A stretch of 64,000 nt of DNA, from assembly GCA_910579395.1 (NCBI GenBank), contig CAJTUC010000016.1:1-64000 (forward strand). The letters are read 5' to 3'. This document shows, piece after piece, positions 50,460 through 61,900 of this stretch. The notes below the pieces were generated by a model. It did not search any database and was not told the origin of the DNA. It saw only the letters and a list, made by a program, of their open reading frames with translations. This stretch comes from an uncultured Lachnospiraceae bacterium (GTDB taxonomy: Bacteria > Bacillota > Clostridia > Lachnospirales > Lachnospiraceae). How positions within the stretch are numbered: the stretch's first letter is position 1; each line of letters opens with the position of its first letter. A program made the translations under genes and the position numbers.

Positions 50460-51656
50460 CTAATTTTTCGACCTGTATTCTGTCCGCACAAATTTTCGGA
50501 ACGCTTCCAGCGAACGCTCTACCTTTTCCGTATCAATGCAGTAAGCCAGACGGAAATAACCAGGCGCACCGAAGGTATCACCGGGTACAAGGATCAGGTC
50601 ATACTTTTTCGCCTTCTCACAGAATGCTGCCGCATCTTCTTCCAACGCTTTCGGGAAGATATAGAAAGTTCCGCCCGGCTTCACACATTCGAAGCCGAGA
50701 GAAGTGAGCTCCTTATATAATATGTTCATATTCGTTTCATATACGGATAAATCCGCCGTCAGGTCCAATACTTCCGCTACCGCGAGCTGGATAATGGAAG
50801 GCGGACAGTTATGTCCGGTCCCACGCGAGATTTGCGCGCACATATTTGTAATATATTCGGCATCCGTGCATTTCGGGTTCACCGCTACATAGCCGATTCT
50901 CTCACCGGGCAGCGACAGCGATTTGGAATAGGAATAGCATGACAGGGAATTGTCATAAAAGCCGGATACATAAGGCGCATCCGTCCCCGCAAACACGATT
51001 TCCCTGTATGGCTCATCGGAAATCAGGAAAATATCATGCCCGTATTCTTTTTCCTTAGCCGTCAGAATATCCGCCAGTTTCCGAATGGTATCCGTCGTAT
51101 AAACGATACCGGAAGGGTTATTCGGCGTATTGATGAGAACCGCCATGACCTTCTCCGTCAGCATTTCTTCAAAGACCTCGAAATTAATCTGAAAATCTTC
51201 CACATTGGCAGGTACGACTTTCAGGACAGCCCCGCTCAGATTGATATAAGGCTGATATTCCGGGAAATACGGCGCAAAAGTCAGGATTTCATCTCCGGGC
51301 TGCGTCACACATCGAATCGCATGAGCAATGGCTCCCGCCGCTCCCGTCGTCATAAAAATATGATTTCCCGTATAGTTCATGCCAAATCGCTCATTTAAAG
51401 ACTGCGCGACTTTCTCCCGCACCGCCGGTATGCCAAGACTCTGGCTGTATCCATGCAGCTCCATCGGATCACGGCTCTGCAGCAGGTCTATCATCACATC
51501 CGTAAATTTCTGCGGTGTAGGAACGGACGGATTGCCAAGGCTGTAATCAAAAACATTCTCATAACCGATTTCCGCTCCCCTTGCGGTCGCAAACTCAGAC
51601 AGCTGCCTGATGACCGATTTCCCTTTTAGCATATCTTTATATTTTTGTACGATCAT
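50460..51656 (-). CDS. Class I/II pyridoxal-phosphate aminotransferase
   Basis: 398 residues from ATG 51656, overlapping the glpK stop by 4 bp (ATGA) with AGGAG 7 bp upstream. PLP Lys in SYSKSLSLPGERIGY, NPSG motif NTPNNPSGIVY, Asp/Tyr in ISDEPY. Transfers amino groups, probably with aspartate- or aromatic-type substrates; specificity cannot be read. Coupling to glycerol kinase has no obvious metabolic reason. Confidence 0.9.
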   Translation of the reverse strand: MIVQKYKDMLKGKSVIRQLSEFATARGAEIGYENVFDYSLGNPSVPTPQKFTDVMIDLLQSRDPMELHGYSQSLGIPAVREKVAQSLNERFGMNYTGNHIFMTTGAAGAIAHAIRCVTQPGDEILTFAPYFPEYQPYINLSGAVLKVVPANVEDFQINFEVFEEMLTEKVMAVLINTPNNPSGIVYTTDTIRKLADILTAKEKEYGHDIFLISDEPYREIVFAGTDAPYVSGFYDNSLSCYSYSKSLSLPGERIGYVAVNPKCTDAEYITNMCAQISRGTGHNCPPSIIQLAVAEVLDLTADLSVYETNMNILYKELTSLGFECVKPGGTFYIFPKALEEDAAAFCEKAKKYDLILVPGDTFGAPGYFRLAYCIDTEKVERSLEAFRKFVRTEYRSKN

Positions 51657-53155
51657 AATTCCTCTCCTTCCGCCCAAATCAATGCGCATTTTACCGCTTT
51701 TTTCCAACCTTTTAACAGTTCTGCGCGTCTCTCTTCTTTCATAGAAGCTTCAAATTGCCTGTCTAACTGCCAGTTCACGCAGATTTCTCCCCTGTCTTTC
51801 CAATACCCGACTGCAAGCCCCGCCAGATAAGCCGCTCCCAGAGCCGTTGTTTCAATACAGCTCGGTCTGTGCACCGTCTGCCCGATAATGTCCGCCTGAA
51901 ACTGCATCAGAAAATCATTGGCGCTGGCTCCGCCGTCTACCTTTAATTCCTGTAGAGGCATGCCCGCATCCTCTTCCATCGCCCTCAGTACATCTGCAGT
52001 CTGGTATGCAATGGACTCCAATGTTGCCCTGATAAAATGCTCCTTCTGACAGCCCCTTGTGATTCCGACGATCGTGCCTCTTGCATAAGGATTCCAGTAG
52101 GGCGCCCCCATTCCCGCAAAAGCCGGTACGACATATACGCCGTTCGTATCTTCGGCCTTTTTCGCATATTTTTCCGAATGGCCAGACTCCCTTATCATCC
52201 TCATGCTGTCGCGCAGCCATTGGATCGCCGCCCCCGCCACGAATACGCTTCCTTCCAGCGCATATTCCACCCTGCTGCCGACGCTCGCCGCAATCGTCGT
52301 CAGCAGACCGTGGCCGGATGCGATTGCTTTTTCTCCTGTGTTCATCAGCAGAAAACATCCTGTGCCATATGTATTTTTCACCTGTCCCGGCTCAAAGCAG
52401 CACTGACCGAACAAAGCGGACTGCTGGTCTCCCGCCGCACCCGCGATGGGAATCTCGCCGCCCAGGACATCGGCCGCCGTCTTTCCATAAACGCAGCTGG
52501 AAGGTTTTACCTCCGGCATCATGTTCTTCGGAATTCGAAAAAGGGTAAGCAGTTCCTCATCCCAGCACAATTCATGAATATTAAAAAGCATCGTGCGGGA
52601 CGCATTTGTATAATCCGTTACATGCACGGTCCCTTTTGTCAGATTCCAGATAAGCCAGCTGTCAACCGTTCCAAATAAAAGTTCCCCGGCTTCCGCCTTT
52701 TCTCTCGCTCCTTCTACATTGTCCAGAATCCATGCAATCTTGCTGGCGGAAAAATAAGCATCCGGAATCAGTCCGGTCTTCTCCCGGATCACCTTTTCAT
52801 GCCCCTGTACCTTCAGAGTATCGATCACTTCAGCCGTTCGCCTGCACTGCCATACGATTGCAGGATAAACAGGCATTCCCGTCGCTTTATCCCATACAAT
52901 TGTCGTTTCCCGCTGGTTCGTAATACCGATTCCTGCAATATCCTGCGCGGACGCGCCGATATTCGCCATCGCTTCCGTTACGACCGCTATCTGTGACGAC
53001 CATATCTCCCGCGGATTGTGTTCCACCCAGCCGGGCTTCGGATAAATCTGCGTGAATTCTTTCTGTGCCATACTACAGATTTCACCCTTTTTATCGAAAA
53101 GAATACATCTTGAGCTTGTCGTTCCCTGGTCCAGCGCCATAATGTATTTCAGCAT
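51653..53155 (-). CDS. glpK: Glycerol kinase
   Basis: 500 residues from ATG 53155 (GGGGG upstream). FGGY-family kinase with MALDQGTTSSRCILFD, GVAxITNQRET-type motif (GIGITNQRETT), AGDQQSALFGQ and DGGASANDFLMQFQAD. Phosphorylates glycerol to glycerol 3-phosphate. No glpF or glpD is adjacent; it leads an operon with the aminotransferase. Confidence 0.95.
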   Translation of the reverse strand: MLKYIMALDQGTTSSRCILFDKKGEICSMAQKEFTQIYPKPGWVEHNPREIWSSQIAVVTEAMANIGASAQDIAGIGITNQRETTIVWDKATGMPVYPAIVWQCRRTAEVIDTLKVQGHEKVIREKTGLIPDAYFSASKIAWILDNVEGAREKAEAGELLFGTVDSWLIWNLTKGTVHVTDYTNASRTMLFNIHELCWDEELLTLFRIPKNMMPEVKPSSCVYGKTAADVLGGEIPIAGAAGDQQSALFGQCCFEPGQVKNTYGTGCFLLMNTGEKAIASGHGLLTTIAASVGSRVEYALEGSVFVAGAAIQWLRDSMRMIRESGHSEKYAKKAEDTNGVYVVPAFAGMGAPYWNPYARGTIVGITRGCQKEHFIRATLESIAYQTADVLRAMEEDAGMPLQELKVDGGASANDFLMQFQADIIGQTVHRPSCIETTALGAAYLAGLAVGYWKDRGEICVNWQLDRQFEASMKEERRAELLKGWKKAVKCALIWAEGEEL

Positions 53156-53277
53156 AATTCCCCCATTCTGTGAGCATACTTGTCCACAAAGCATTCCAAT
53201 AACTTTGAAACCTTATTCCCTAGTATATAATATTTTTTTTCTTCTGTTAAGCCTCTTCCTATTTTTTTTAAATGTGT

Positions 53278-53283
53278 TACAAT
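53278..53283 (+). promoter_or_regulatory. Probable -10 box of the AEC transporter gene
   Basis: TACAAT preceded by TG at 53275-53276 (extended -10, TGTTACAAT); -35 region weak. About 80 bp before the ATG. Confidence 0.4.
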
Positions 53284-53363
53284 ACTGCTTGTGCGTAATC
53301 GCCCTGCGGCGTATTCACAAATGTATAATAAACGTCTGTTAAAACGGACAAAGGAGAGTCTTT

Positions 53364-54311
53364 ATGAGTATTACGGTTGTATTGGAACAAATGTGCATTA
53401 TTATGATCTTAATTTTCACAGGCGCATTTCTGTTCCGCCAAAAAATGCTGTCCGAAGATACCTCCAGACAGCTTTCCGGCCTGATTGTCAACATCACAAA
53501 TCCTGCCGTACTGATCTGCTCGGCTTTCGACGATTCTCCGAAAGTACCGCTTCAGACATTGGGGCTTAGTTTGTGTGTTTTCGTTATTTCTTATGGCATT
53601 TTAATTTTATTCGCCTATCTGATTCCGCTTGTATTAAGAGTTCCGAACCATGCACGTTATTCCTACCGGATGCTGACTGTTTTCGGCAATGTAGGTTTTA
53701 TCGGCATCCCGTTAGCTTCTGCCGTATTGGGCTCCGGCTCACTCATTTTCGTATCTATCAATAACCTGATTTACAATGTTCTCGTTTATACTTACGGCAT
53801 TTCCACTCTGAAAAAGGCTTCCATTGCACAGCATCCCGATGCCGCGCCAACGGAACCTGAGAACATTCTGCACAAGCTGGTGAATGCCGGAACCGTTTCC
53901 GCTGTCCTGACGATCATTTTCTATCTCGGCGATTTTAATGTACCGACGATTATTTCCTCTTCCCTGACTTATGCCGGACGGACTACCACCTTTTTATCCA
54001 TGCTGGTGCTCGGCGTTTCGGTCGCACAAATGGCGCCAAAGGATATTTTTTCCCATCCGAAGCTTTATATTTTCACGCTCATCCGACAGATTCTGCTGCC
54101 TGTCAGCTTTACCTTACTGCTCGGCCTGTTTATAAAAGAACCGTTGATTCTGAATACGACCGCGCTGCTGTTAGCCGTTCCGGCGGGCAATATGCCGCTG
54201 ATGCTCTCCAAGCAGCTTCATGTGAATGAATCGACGATTTCACAGGGGATTATTCTGACGACACTTTTGAGTCTGGTGACGATTCCGGTGGTGACGCTTT
54301 TTATTTCGTGA
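53364..54311 (+). CDS. AEC-family (auxin efflux carrier-like) transporter
   Basis: 315 residues with about ten membrane helices in two halves; features include GNVGFIGIPLASAVLG in the first half and LLLAVPAGNMPLMLSKQ in the second, the crossover regions of the family. Probably exports or imports small organic acids such as malate or malonate. Ribosome site AAAGGAG. Divergent from glpK; single gene. Confidence 0.9.
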   Translation: MSITVVLEQMCIIMILIFTGAFLFRQKMLSEDTSRQLSGLIVNITNPAVLICSAFDDSPKVPLQTLGLSLCVFVISYGILILFAYLIPLVLRVPNHARYSYRMLTVFGNVGFIGIPLASAVLGSGSLIFVSINNLIYNVLVYTYGISTLKKASIAQHPDAAPTEPENILHKLVNAGTVSAVLTIIFYLGDFNVPTIISSSLTYAGRTTTFLSMLVLGVSVAQMAPKDIFSHPKLYIFTLIRQILLPVSFTLLLGLFIKEPLILNTTALLLAVPAGNMPLMLSKQLHVNESTISQGIILTTLLSLVTIPVVTLFIS

Positions 54312-54359
54312 TGACTTTTTTACGACAGGCAGGTCATCGACACCGATTGCCATATTGGG

Positions 54360-55655
54360 TCAGATACAAAATGCAGCATAAAGAGGAACAGTCTTTTTCC
54401 CGCCCTCAAAACCAAAGTTTTTCGCCGAAAGCTTGATGGCATAGGCCGGTCTGTATGTGTCCATATAGACTTTTAAGCTCTTGGCTCTTGTATTATCAGC
54501 GGACTTGACTTCTATCGGAATAAGTTTCCCTTCCCTCTGAATAACGAAATCAATTTCAGCTCCCCGCTCAGACTCCCAATAATAGGTCTGGTAGCCGTTT
54601 ATCACAAGCTGCACATTCACATAGTTTTCAGCAAGTCCGCCCTTGAAGTCGTTGATTTCCTCCACCATATAGAGAACATCGTTTGCAGCTAAGTCTTTTT
54701 TAGCGGCAAGTAAGCCCAAATCGGAAACATAAATCTTAAATGCGTCAATATCACGGTAATTTTCCAACGGCTTCTTAATCTGCTCCACTTTGTACACCTG
54801 CGATACGATTCCCGAAAGGCAGAGCCACTCAATGGCGTTCTCAAATTCGGAAGCCCGCCCGCCTTTTTTAATCAGTTTATATTGAAAACGGGTGTTCTTC
54901 TTTGAAAGCTGCACGGTGATGCTGTCATATGCAAGCCGTGTTTTCTTGATTTCATTTAAGTTATTGTACTTGCTCATGTCATTGAGATAGCTCGCCAGAA
55001 TGGTATCCTGCGTATGACGGACGAGAATATAGTCTTTCGTCTGAGCAAACTGCATGACACACTCGGGCATACCACCCACCACAAGATACTGGCGGTTAAG
55101 CTGCATTGCCGCATCATGCAAAGCGGAAGGCAGGGGCGTATCGGTCTGGAAACACTTTTTGATTTGCTCTACCAGAATTTCCTCCCCTAAAGCAAGCATA
55201 AACTCCTCCATATCCATAGGATAAAGCGTTTTCATATCAACCTTACCCACAGGGAAAGAAAACTTTACCCTGTTGACCGCAACACCAAGCAGACTACCCG
55301 CTGCAATGATATGATAATCGGGAGCGTCCTCGCAAAAATATTTCAATGAAGTAAGCGCCCGTTCACAAAGCTGCACCTCATCAAAGACAATCAGCGTTTT
55401 CTCTCTGACTATCGTTTTTCCCGCAATGTGCGATAAAACAGGTATCAGATAATCGGGGTTGATGTTTTCTTCAAAGGTTTCAGCAAGCTTTGGACTGGTT
55501 TCAAAGTTGAAATACGCCACATTTTCATAATATGTGCGGCCAAACTCCAAAATAGAATAAGTCTTGCCGACCTGTCTTGCCCCCTGTAAAATCAAAGGTT
55601 TGCGATATTCGCTTTCTTTCCATGCTTCCAAAAACTGCATAATCTTTCGGTACAT
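54360..55655 (-). CDS. AAA_14/DUF4143 ATPase
   Basis: 431 residues. Walker A GARQVGKT at 25-32, Walker B LIVFDEVQLC, then the C-terminal DUF4143 domain with a PD-(D/E)XK-like core (GAEIDFVIQREGKLIPIEVKSA). Such proteins are common in gut bacteria in several copies; function is not established. Strong AGGAGG. The promoter region carries three copies of a TTAACA-type repeat. It flanks the type I restriction locus on its downstream side. Confidence 0.88.
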   Translation of the reverse strand: MYRKIMQFLEAWKESEYRKPLILQGARQVGKTYSILEFGRTYYENVAYFNFETSPKLAETFEENINPDYLIPVLSHIAGKTIVREKTLIVFDEVQLCERALTSLKYFCEDAPDYHIIAAGSLLGVAVNRVKFSFPVGKVDMKTLYPMDMEEFMLALGEEILVEQIKKCFQTDTPLPSALHDAAMQLNRQYLVVGGMPECVMQFAQTKDYILVRHTQDTILASYLNDMSKYNNLNEIKKTRLAYDSITVQLSKKNTRFQYKLIKKGGRASEFENAIEWLCLSGIVSQVYKVEQIKKPLENYRDIDAFKIYVSDLGLLAAKKDLAANDVLYMVEEINDFKGGLAENYVNVQLVINGYQTYYWESERGAEIDFVIQREGKLIPIEVKSADNTRAKSLKVYMDTYRPAYAIKLSAKNFGFEGGKKTVPLYAAFCI

Positions 55656-55684
55656 GAGCGCCCCTCCTTTCTGGAATCACTCAT

Positions 55685-55783
55685 AGTATAGTAAATGTTC
55701 GTGTTAAAATCAATTGGTTTTTTATTGATTTTAACATTGAAATACATGTTTTTTTTAAAATATTTACATTATTTAACACGAAC
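55685..55783 (-). promoter_or_regulatory. Promoter with repeated palindromes for the DUF4143 ATPase gene
   Basis: TTGATT (55713-55708), 17-bp spacer, TATACT (55690-55685) on the minus strand. A perfect 13-bp inverted repeat (55702-55714 with 55724-55736) covers the -35, and GTTCGTGTTAAA (55697-55708) has its exact complement at 55772-55783. Confidence 0.65.
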
Positions 55784-56049
55784 TATCAAGAACCATCTAT
55801 TTAATCATCGGCAGATAAATTCAGGAACATCCATAAAAATCCTTGTATAGTACAGACAAAGGCAGCTCCATAGAAAAGCATTTTAAAAAGCGGCTATTGT
55901 CAAATGTATCCCATCCAGTCATTTTCTTCTTGATAGAAAACATTGCTATTTTTTCTTAACCCAGACAACAAACTTCTGTTTTTGTACTTTTTCGAAAGAT
56001 GTTACTCCTAAGGTTTATTGGTAAATCTATTTTTCATAAGTAATTACAT

Positions 56050-56071
56050 AAAAAGCAATCCATTTTGGATT
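56050..56071 (-). terminator. Weak terminator after hsdS
   Basis: AATCCA/TGGATT stem (56057-56062 with 56066-56071), 3-base loop, T-run near 56054-56050 on the minus strand, 7 bp past the hsdS stop. Confidence 0.5.
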
Positions 56072-56077
56072 TAATTA

Positions 56078-57259
56078 TTACTGAAATCCAACCTGCCCAT
56101 TCATTAAAAGCGGTAACAAGAAATCCCTCAAAGAAACTAACTCTCTATTTTCCATCTCGTTTTCCTGCATTTTCCTATAAAATGCCTGAACATAATTATC
56201 AAAATACCCTAAAATTTTATCAGGTGGTATCACCACTTTTAAATTATATATTATTGATGATGTCATGCTAGGAACGCCCGTTCCTGTATTAAGTTTTTCA
56301 AAATCATATAGTTTCGCTGAATAATATGTATAAATTGCTGAGTGCTTCTTTTTCATTTTGGTATAAAACATCGTATCTACTGTCCAAAAATTACTATTGA
56401 CGTAAATAATATTATTTAAAGTTCCCTTTCTTGGAATCAATACAGATTCACCGCTGTAAATAGAAGTATCTACCGTTCGCATAACACCGCCTGAACCGTA
56501 AACCGGTATATTTCCATCGCTCAGATCTTTATGGTCTCTTCCATTCCCAATATCAATTAAATCCGAAAAAACTCCTTTTTCCCATCCCGCAGGTATTTCT
56601 CTTTTCAATTCTTCATTCCACACCATTTTACCGCCAGAGGACTTATAAGGTTTTCCATTCTCATCAGGAAAATCAAATTGCAAGAACCAATAATCGTAAA
56701 TCGTTTTTGCCATTGATTCCAGTTCCGCATTGATTTTATTATTGTTTGCAATTTTTAAATCAATGCACTCTAAAACTGTCGCTATAGAAATCTGCATTGC
56801 ATAGTTCGGTAATTCAATTTCAATTTCTTCAAGCATAATCATCGTTAATGCCTTTTGGACAGCTCCTATCATCGCATATTTTAATTGACTTCTCCAAAAA
56901 GGACTTTTCATAAAATAGTATAAATATTTGGGATGAACATTTTTTTGAAAGTTCTTCAACCAAATAACATTCCCATCTTTAAAATAAAATTCCATTTCCG
57001 TATCTATGTAACATAAATTACCTATTGTTCCTACTGCTGTTATTAATATATCCCCTTTCTGAGGAACACCGTATATCCTTTTTAGTTCCTCATAACGTTT
57101 TTTAGAAATATAACATTCAAATGATGTTTTTTCATTCAAAATACTCCCATTTGAGATTTCCAATCCTCTAATAAAAGGAATCCCATTTTTAACATACTCT
57201 TTTTCAAAAATACGCTTTGCCGAAGAAATAGTACATATTTCTCCTAATTTAATCTTCAT
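56078..57259 (-). CDS. hsdS: HsdS: type I restriction-modification specificity subunit
   Basis: 393 residues with two target-recognition domains (about 1-150 and 215-365), each followed by a helical conserved region: EMQISIATVLEC-like segment with IANNNKINAELESMAKTIYDYWF in the middle, and GYFDNYVQAFYRKMQENEMENREL at the end. Decides the bipartite DNA target. Starts 11 bp inside hsdM. The target sequence cannot be read from the protein. Confidence 0.93.
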   Translation of the reverse strand: MKIKLGEICTISSAKRIFEKEYVKNGIPFIRGLEISNGSILNEKTSFECYISKKRYEELKRIYGVPQKGDILITAVGTIGNLCYIDTEMEFYFKDGNVIWLKNFQKNVHPKYLYYFMKSPFWRSQLKYAMIGAVQKALTMIMLEEIEIELPNYAMQISIATVLECIDLKIANNNKINAELESMAKTIYDYWFLQFDFPDENGKPYKSSGGKMVWNEELKREIPAGWEKGVFSDLIDIGNGRDHKDLSDGNIPVYGSGGVMRTVDTSIYSGESVLIPRKGTLNNIIYVNSNFWTVDTMFYTKMKKKHSAIYTYYSAKLYDFEKLNTGTGVPSMTSSIIYNLKVVIPPDKILGYFDNYVQAFYRKMQENEMENRELVSLRDFLLPLLMNGQVGFQ

Positions 57260-58928
57260 ACTTCAATTCCCCCAACCTCTCCTTTATAGACTCTTCCAAC
57301 TTCTCCCCTTCCTTAAACAACTTATCCAGCCTCTCCGCATACGCCGCCATACGCCTATTAAAATCCTCTTCCGATAACTCTATATACTCAATCTTCACCT
57401 CAAAATACTGTCCGGCCGAGAAAGAATAATTCTTTTCTGTAATGCTCTCATAAGACACCTTTACCGAGAAATCATCAATAACATCCTGATGAATAAATGT
57501 ATCTTCAATCAGCTTTACTTCCTTCTCATCCAGGACCGTTTTCTGGTTCTTGCCATCTTTTACTTTCCTGCCGAGTTTAGACGCATCAATCAGCATAATA
57601 TCGCCGGCGGCATTAGACTTATCGATAAATAATACCGACACATTCGTTCCCGTATTGGCAAAAATATTGGAAGGCATCGATATCACGCCTTTCAACCACT
57701 TTTTCTCTACGATGGTCTGCCTGATCGTCTTCTCAATTCCGGACTGCGCCGTAATAAACCCCGTAGGTACGACGATTGCCGCCTTGCCATCCTCTTTCAG
57801 ACTCCAGAGAATATGTTGTATAAAACATAAATAAATGGACATAGATTCTTTTTTGGCATTGGGGATTTTCGGAATCCCGGCAAAAAATCTTCTAATGCCA
57901 TCCCGCTCTTCTGATTCCGCCCACTTCTGTTCAATACCGTCTCTCGTTGAGGAAAAGTCCATCTTAAACGGCGGATTTGACGTTATATAATCAAATCGCT
58001 TCACACCGGAGGAAGGATCATGCGGAACATTGTAATGTGCCGGGATATCAAGAGTGTCTCCCTCAATAATATTGTTCAGAGAATTTGTCAGTCCGTTCAA
58101 CAGCATATTAATTCGCAAAAATCTTGATGATTTGCCTGAAATATCCTGCGTGTAGACCTGTGCCTTATCGCCAAAAGAACCTTTTCCAAGTGCATTCGCC
58201 AAATGCAATACGAGGGAACCGGAGCCCGCCGACGGGTCATAAATCTCGTATAATTTATCTTCTACGGGAGTCATATTGACAAGAATTTTCGCAATGATCG
58301 CACTGATGGCCTGTGGGGTAAAATATTCCGCATATACGCCGCTTGCCACATTATAATCTTTGATCAGATACTCAAAAATGGTGGAATAAAAATCAAAATT
58401 TTCCTTAAACGCATCGCCAAAATCAAACTTTTCCTGACTGATAATGCCAAAAATATTTTTCGCAAAGTTATTCCGCTTGGAAACTTCTACATTTTCGGTA
58501 ATTCTCGTAAATAATGGTTTTCTCGTTCCGTCTGCCGTTTCCACCGAAAAAACTTCATTTTTCGTATGATTGGAGATTTTTTCTAAAGCATCATCGAACA
58601 GTTTATAAAATTCATTATAAGAAACTTTATTAATCAAATATTCAATCGTTTCATCATAAGTAAAAGCAACGTTTTGCGAATAGGTATCATAGAATGCGTC
58701 CATTTCGGCATTTTCATTTTTCAGCACCTCTTCATAGGATATGCCAATCTCATCAGCAAAAACTTTCAAATTTGCCATAAATTTATCATTCAGAAATTTA
58801 TATAAGAATACGGAAGTGATCACGACTTCTTCACTTGCCTGATTGGCCAGGCCATTTGTCTGACAAAGCCCCTTTAACTCGTCTATGATCTGTTTAATTT
58901 TATTTTCTAAAGTAAATATATCAGGCAT
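57249..58928 (-). CDS. hsdM: HsdM: type I restriction-modification methyltransferase subunit
   Basis: 559 residues. N-terminal HsdM helical domain, SAM motif DPSAGSGSLVLHLA (about 233) and catalytic SNPPF (about 320), an N6-adenine methylase signature. Methylates the HsdS target and thus protects host DNA. 14 bp after hsdR, overlapping hsdS. Confidence 0.95.
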   Translation of the reverse strand: MPDIFTLENKIKQIIDELKGLCQTNGLANQASEEVVITSVFLYKFLNDKFMANLKVFADEIGISYEEVLKNENAEMDAFYDTYSQNVAFTYDETIEYLINKVSYNEFYKLFDDALEKISNHTKNEVFSVETADGTRKPLFTRITENVEVSKRNNFAKNIFGIISQEKFDFGDAFKENFDFYSTIFEYLIKDYNVASGVYAEYFTPQAISAIIAKILVNMTPVEDKLYEIYDPSAGSGSLVLHLANALGKGSFGDKAQVYTQDISGKSSRFLRINMLLNGLTNSLNNIIEGDTLDIPAHYNVPHDPSSGVKRFDYITSNPPFKMDFSSTRDGIEQKWAESEERDGIRRFFAGIPKIPNAKKESMSIYLCFIQHILWSLKEDGKAAIVVPTGFITAQSGIEKTIRQTIVEKKWLKGVISMPSNIFANTGTNVSVLFIDKSNAAGDIMLIDASKLGRKVKDGKNQKTVLDEKEVKLIEDTFIHQDVIDDFSVKVSYESITEKNYSFSAGQYFEVKIEYIELSEEDFNRRMAAYAERLDKLFKEGEKLEESIKERLGELKYED

Positions 58929-58942
58929 CGCCGTTTTCTCCT

Positions 58943-61900
58943 TTATCTGAATAATTGCAGATTTGTATAAAGTTCACTCAGTATCTGGTCATAAAAAGTT
59001 TTGATTTTTACATATATCCCGGCTTTCAAAAGCGGCTTTGTAACATCATGCTTGATCGAGTCGATAAAGTTTTTTCTCCCCTGCACAATCAGGGTATCGG
59101 CTTCCATAATATCTTTTATGTCATGATAAATATAGACCAGCATTCCTTCTATCTCCGACTTATCAGCAGCATATTTTTCAACTGCATCCTGATAAGTCTT
59201 AACAAAAGCATAATTTCCGCCATAAATCTGTGCAAGTCTGTCATTTTCATCATTAATATCCCTTGCCTGCTTCAATGCTTCCAGCAATTCATCTGTGATC
59301 GCATCTAAATCCGACAAATCCGAAATTGACAGCTTGCTGAAGATTTCCTGCAGCAGCTGATCTAACTTGACGACTTTGATATCTTCTTTGTTCTTATTAT
59401 TTTTGATTTCGCGCTGGATTTCCCGTACTGTCCTTTCAAATCTCTGATACACAGGATTATCCGGCGTAAACCGCCCCAAGTCCAATATCAGAATCTTTGT
59501 TTTAATAAATTCATATAGGATTTCCACCACTTCATCATTGGAGATCACGCTCATCATATCGAATGTTCTTGTAGACAGATTGATAAAATCGATTTTATCC
59601 TGAACAGCCCGAATCAGCTTTCTATTTTTCTCTGCATCAATCTGCTTTGCATAATCTAATGCCCTTGAAAGAATAAATTCCGTTTCACATTCTTTAATAC
59701 CGTTAAGCAGCCTGCGGATTTTGAGCAGTGTTTCTTTATTGTATAATGAAAGCTGTCTCGAAAACCGCTCCGGATTCTCTGTGGAAATGATATCTTCCAA
59801 TTCATTCGCATATTTATGATACTTTTTATTAATATCCTCTTTGTCAATAACCAGCCCGGCTAAAGAACCCTCATTTTCACCGTTTTCGTTCATGTCCGCT
59901 TCCAGCTCTTTAATATAAGCCTCTATCGTATTATCATATTCTTTTTCAATATCCACAAAATCTACAATATATCCATATTTATATATCTTCCCATTCGGTG
60001 ATTTATAGGGTCTGTTCACTCTTGATATTGTCTGCAGAAGCGACTGCGCATGCGGCCCTCTGAGCAGATACATCTTTTTTAAACGCTTTACATCATATCC
60101 CGTCGTGAGCATAAAATTTACGACCAGCATATCCGGCACGAATGTGTCCCGGAAATCTATCTGGTTATTCTTGTTGATCTGATACTGGGTCGGGTTATTC
60201 TGGTCTGTGATAACAAGACCTGTCGTAATTTTTGAATTCTGTTCAAACCATTCGTGCACCTTCCGCGCCTGCGGATTCGTTCTGCAGACAATCATTCCGC
60301 CAATCGTATTATCAGAATTCTGTAGTCTGAAGTTCACAAAGTCTTTTTCGATAAATGCGCCCAGTGCATTGACATACGCATCCGATTCAAATACATCTCT
60401 ATCATTCAACCGGTTATCCTCGATATCCAGATTTTTCTTAATCTCTGATTTCGCAATCGTATCAATATTCTCTTTTTTAATACGCAATGTATAGCCGTCA
60501 GCGATAGATTTATCATAAAAATATTTATGAATATAATCTCCGAATTTCAAATTAGAACGTTCTTTTCTGGACAATAACGGGGTTCCTGTAAGCGCAATAT
60601 AGATTGCATCCACATCACAGGTCATAAGATTTTTCAGGTATTCACCAGTAGAGCAATAACTTCTATGTGCCTCATCAATAAAGAAAATCCGCTGCACATT
60701 TGCCTGATAATCATTTCTTGCTTCTTCTAACTGGCTCTCCAATTTCTGAATATTGGCAACACAAATCTCCCCGATAGATTTAATATCAATATTCGTCGGT
60801 AACGGTTTGTTTATTTCCTTTGTAAATGCTTCTTTATTCTTACAATTAACAACATTCAATCCACGGTTTTTAAATTCCAGGCTTGTCTGCCTGAGCAAAT
60901 CGATTCTGTCTACAATAAAAAAGAATCTCGCATTGACATTCTTTTTCGCATAGTAATCCCTGATAACACGGTTGGAAAATGCCGCCAGCCCTGTTTTCCC
61001 ACTACCCTGTGTATGCCAGATGATTCCGCCTTTTCCACCGTTTTCGAGTCTTTCTATAATCTTTCTTGTTGCAAAAAACTGCGGATAACGCATAATATGC
61101 TTTTCCGGGACTTTTCCATTCAGAAACATTATTCCATAATGAAGGAAATATAAGAAGCGCTCCTTATCAAATACGGATGTAATAAAGCTGTTACACGCTG
61201 TAGTCACCTGCAGGTTCTCCAGAAATTCCGGCGTATCAGCCACTTTCGGATCATACCCGCAGTCACGCATGATAAATTTGACCATATCATCCGACACCTC
61301 TTTGTATGGATAATTCAAATGGTACATTTCGTCATCTTCTCTAAAAAAAGAAAAGCCTGTATTCTGTCCATTGGGTGTCGTATAAAAAGATCCTGCTTTC
61401 ACATCTTCGGCATCATCCGCATCCTCATATTCCATATTGTTGCTGAAAGATATAAACTGCAGCATATGAAAAAATTTTTTATATTCGGGATTCCTCAGCC
61501 TTTGGTTGATCATCCTTTCAAATTCTTTCTGGATACCGCCATCATTATTGGGTTTCTTTACCTCTAAAAATGACAGCGGCATTCCATTGATCAGGATATT
61601 TATATCCGGTCGGAAGGAACCCGATTCTGTTCCTTCCATAATACAGTATGGCAGTTCGTCAACAACTGCAAAATCATTCTTACTGATATCTTCAAAATCA
61701 ATCAACTTTACTTTATCTAAAGGATTAATGAGCCAGTTATAAAACGCTTTCCCTAAATCATTGTTTTTAATGACATTATTAATATCCATCAAGATTTCTT
61801 TGATTTCATCATAAGAAAAATTTCTTCCATTCACTTTTTCTAATGCCGGCTTAAACCGATTCATAAAAATTTTGGTCTGAAAATCGATATCTGCATCCTT

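Larger units (their letters stand above)
55656..56077. other. AT-rich intergenic region with palindromic repeats
   Basis: No gene supported in 422 bp. Right of the DUF4143 gene lie its promoter and inverted repeats (55685-55783); the rest is AT-rich without clear structure up to the hsdS terminator. Confidence 0.6.
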
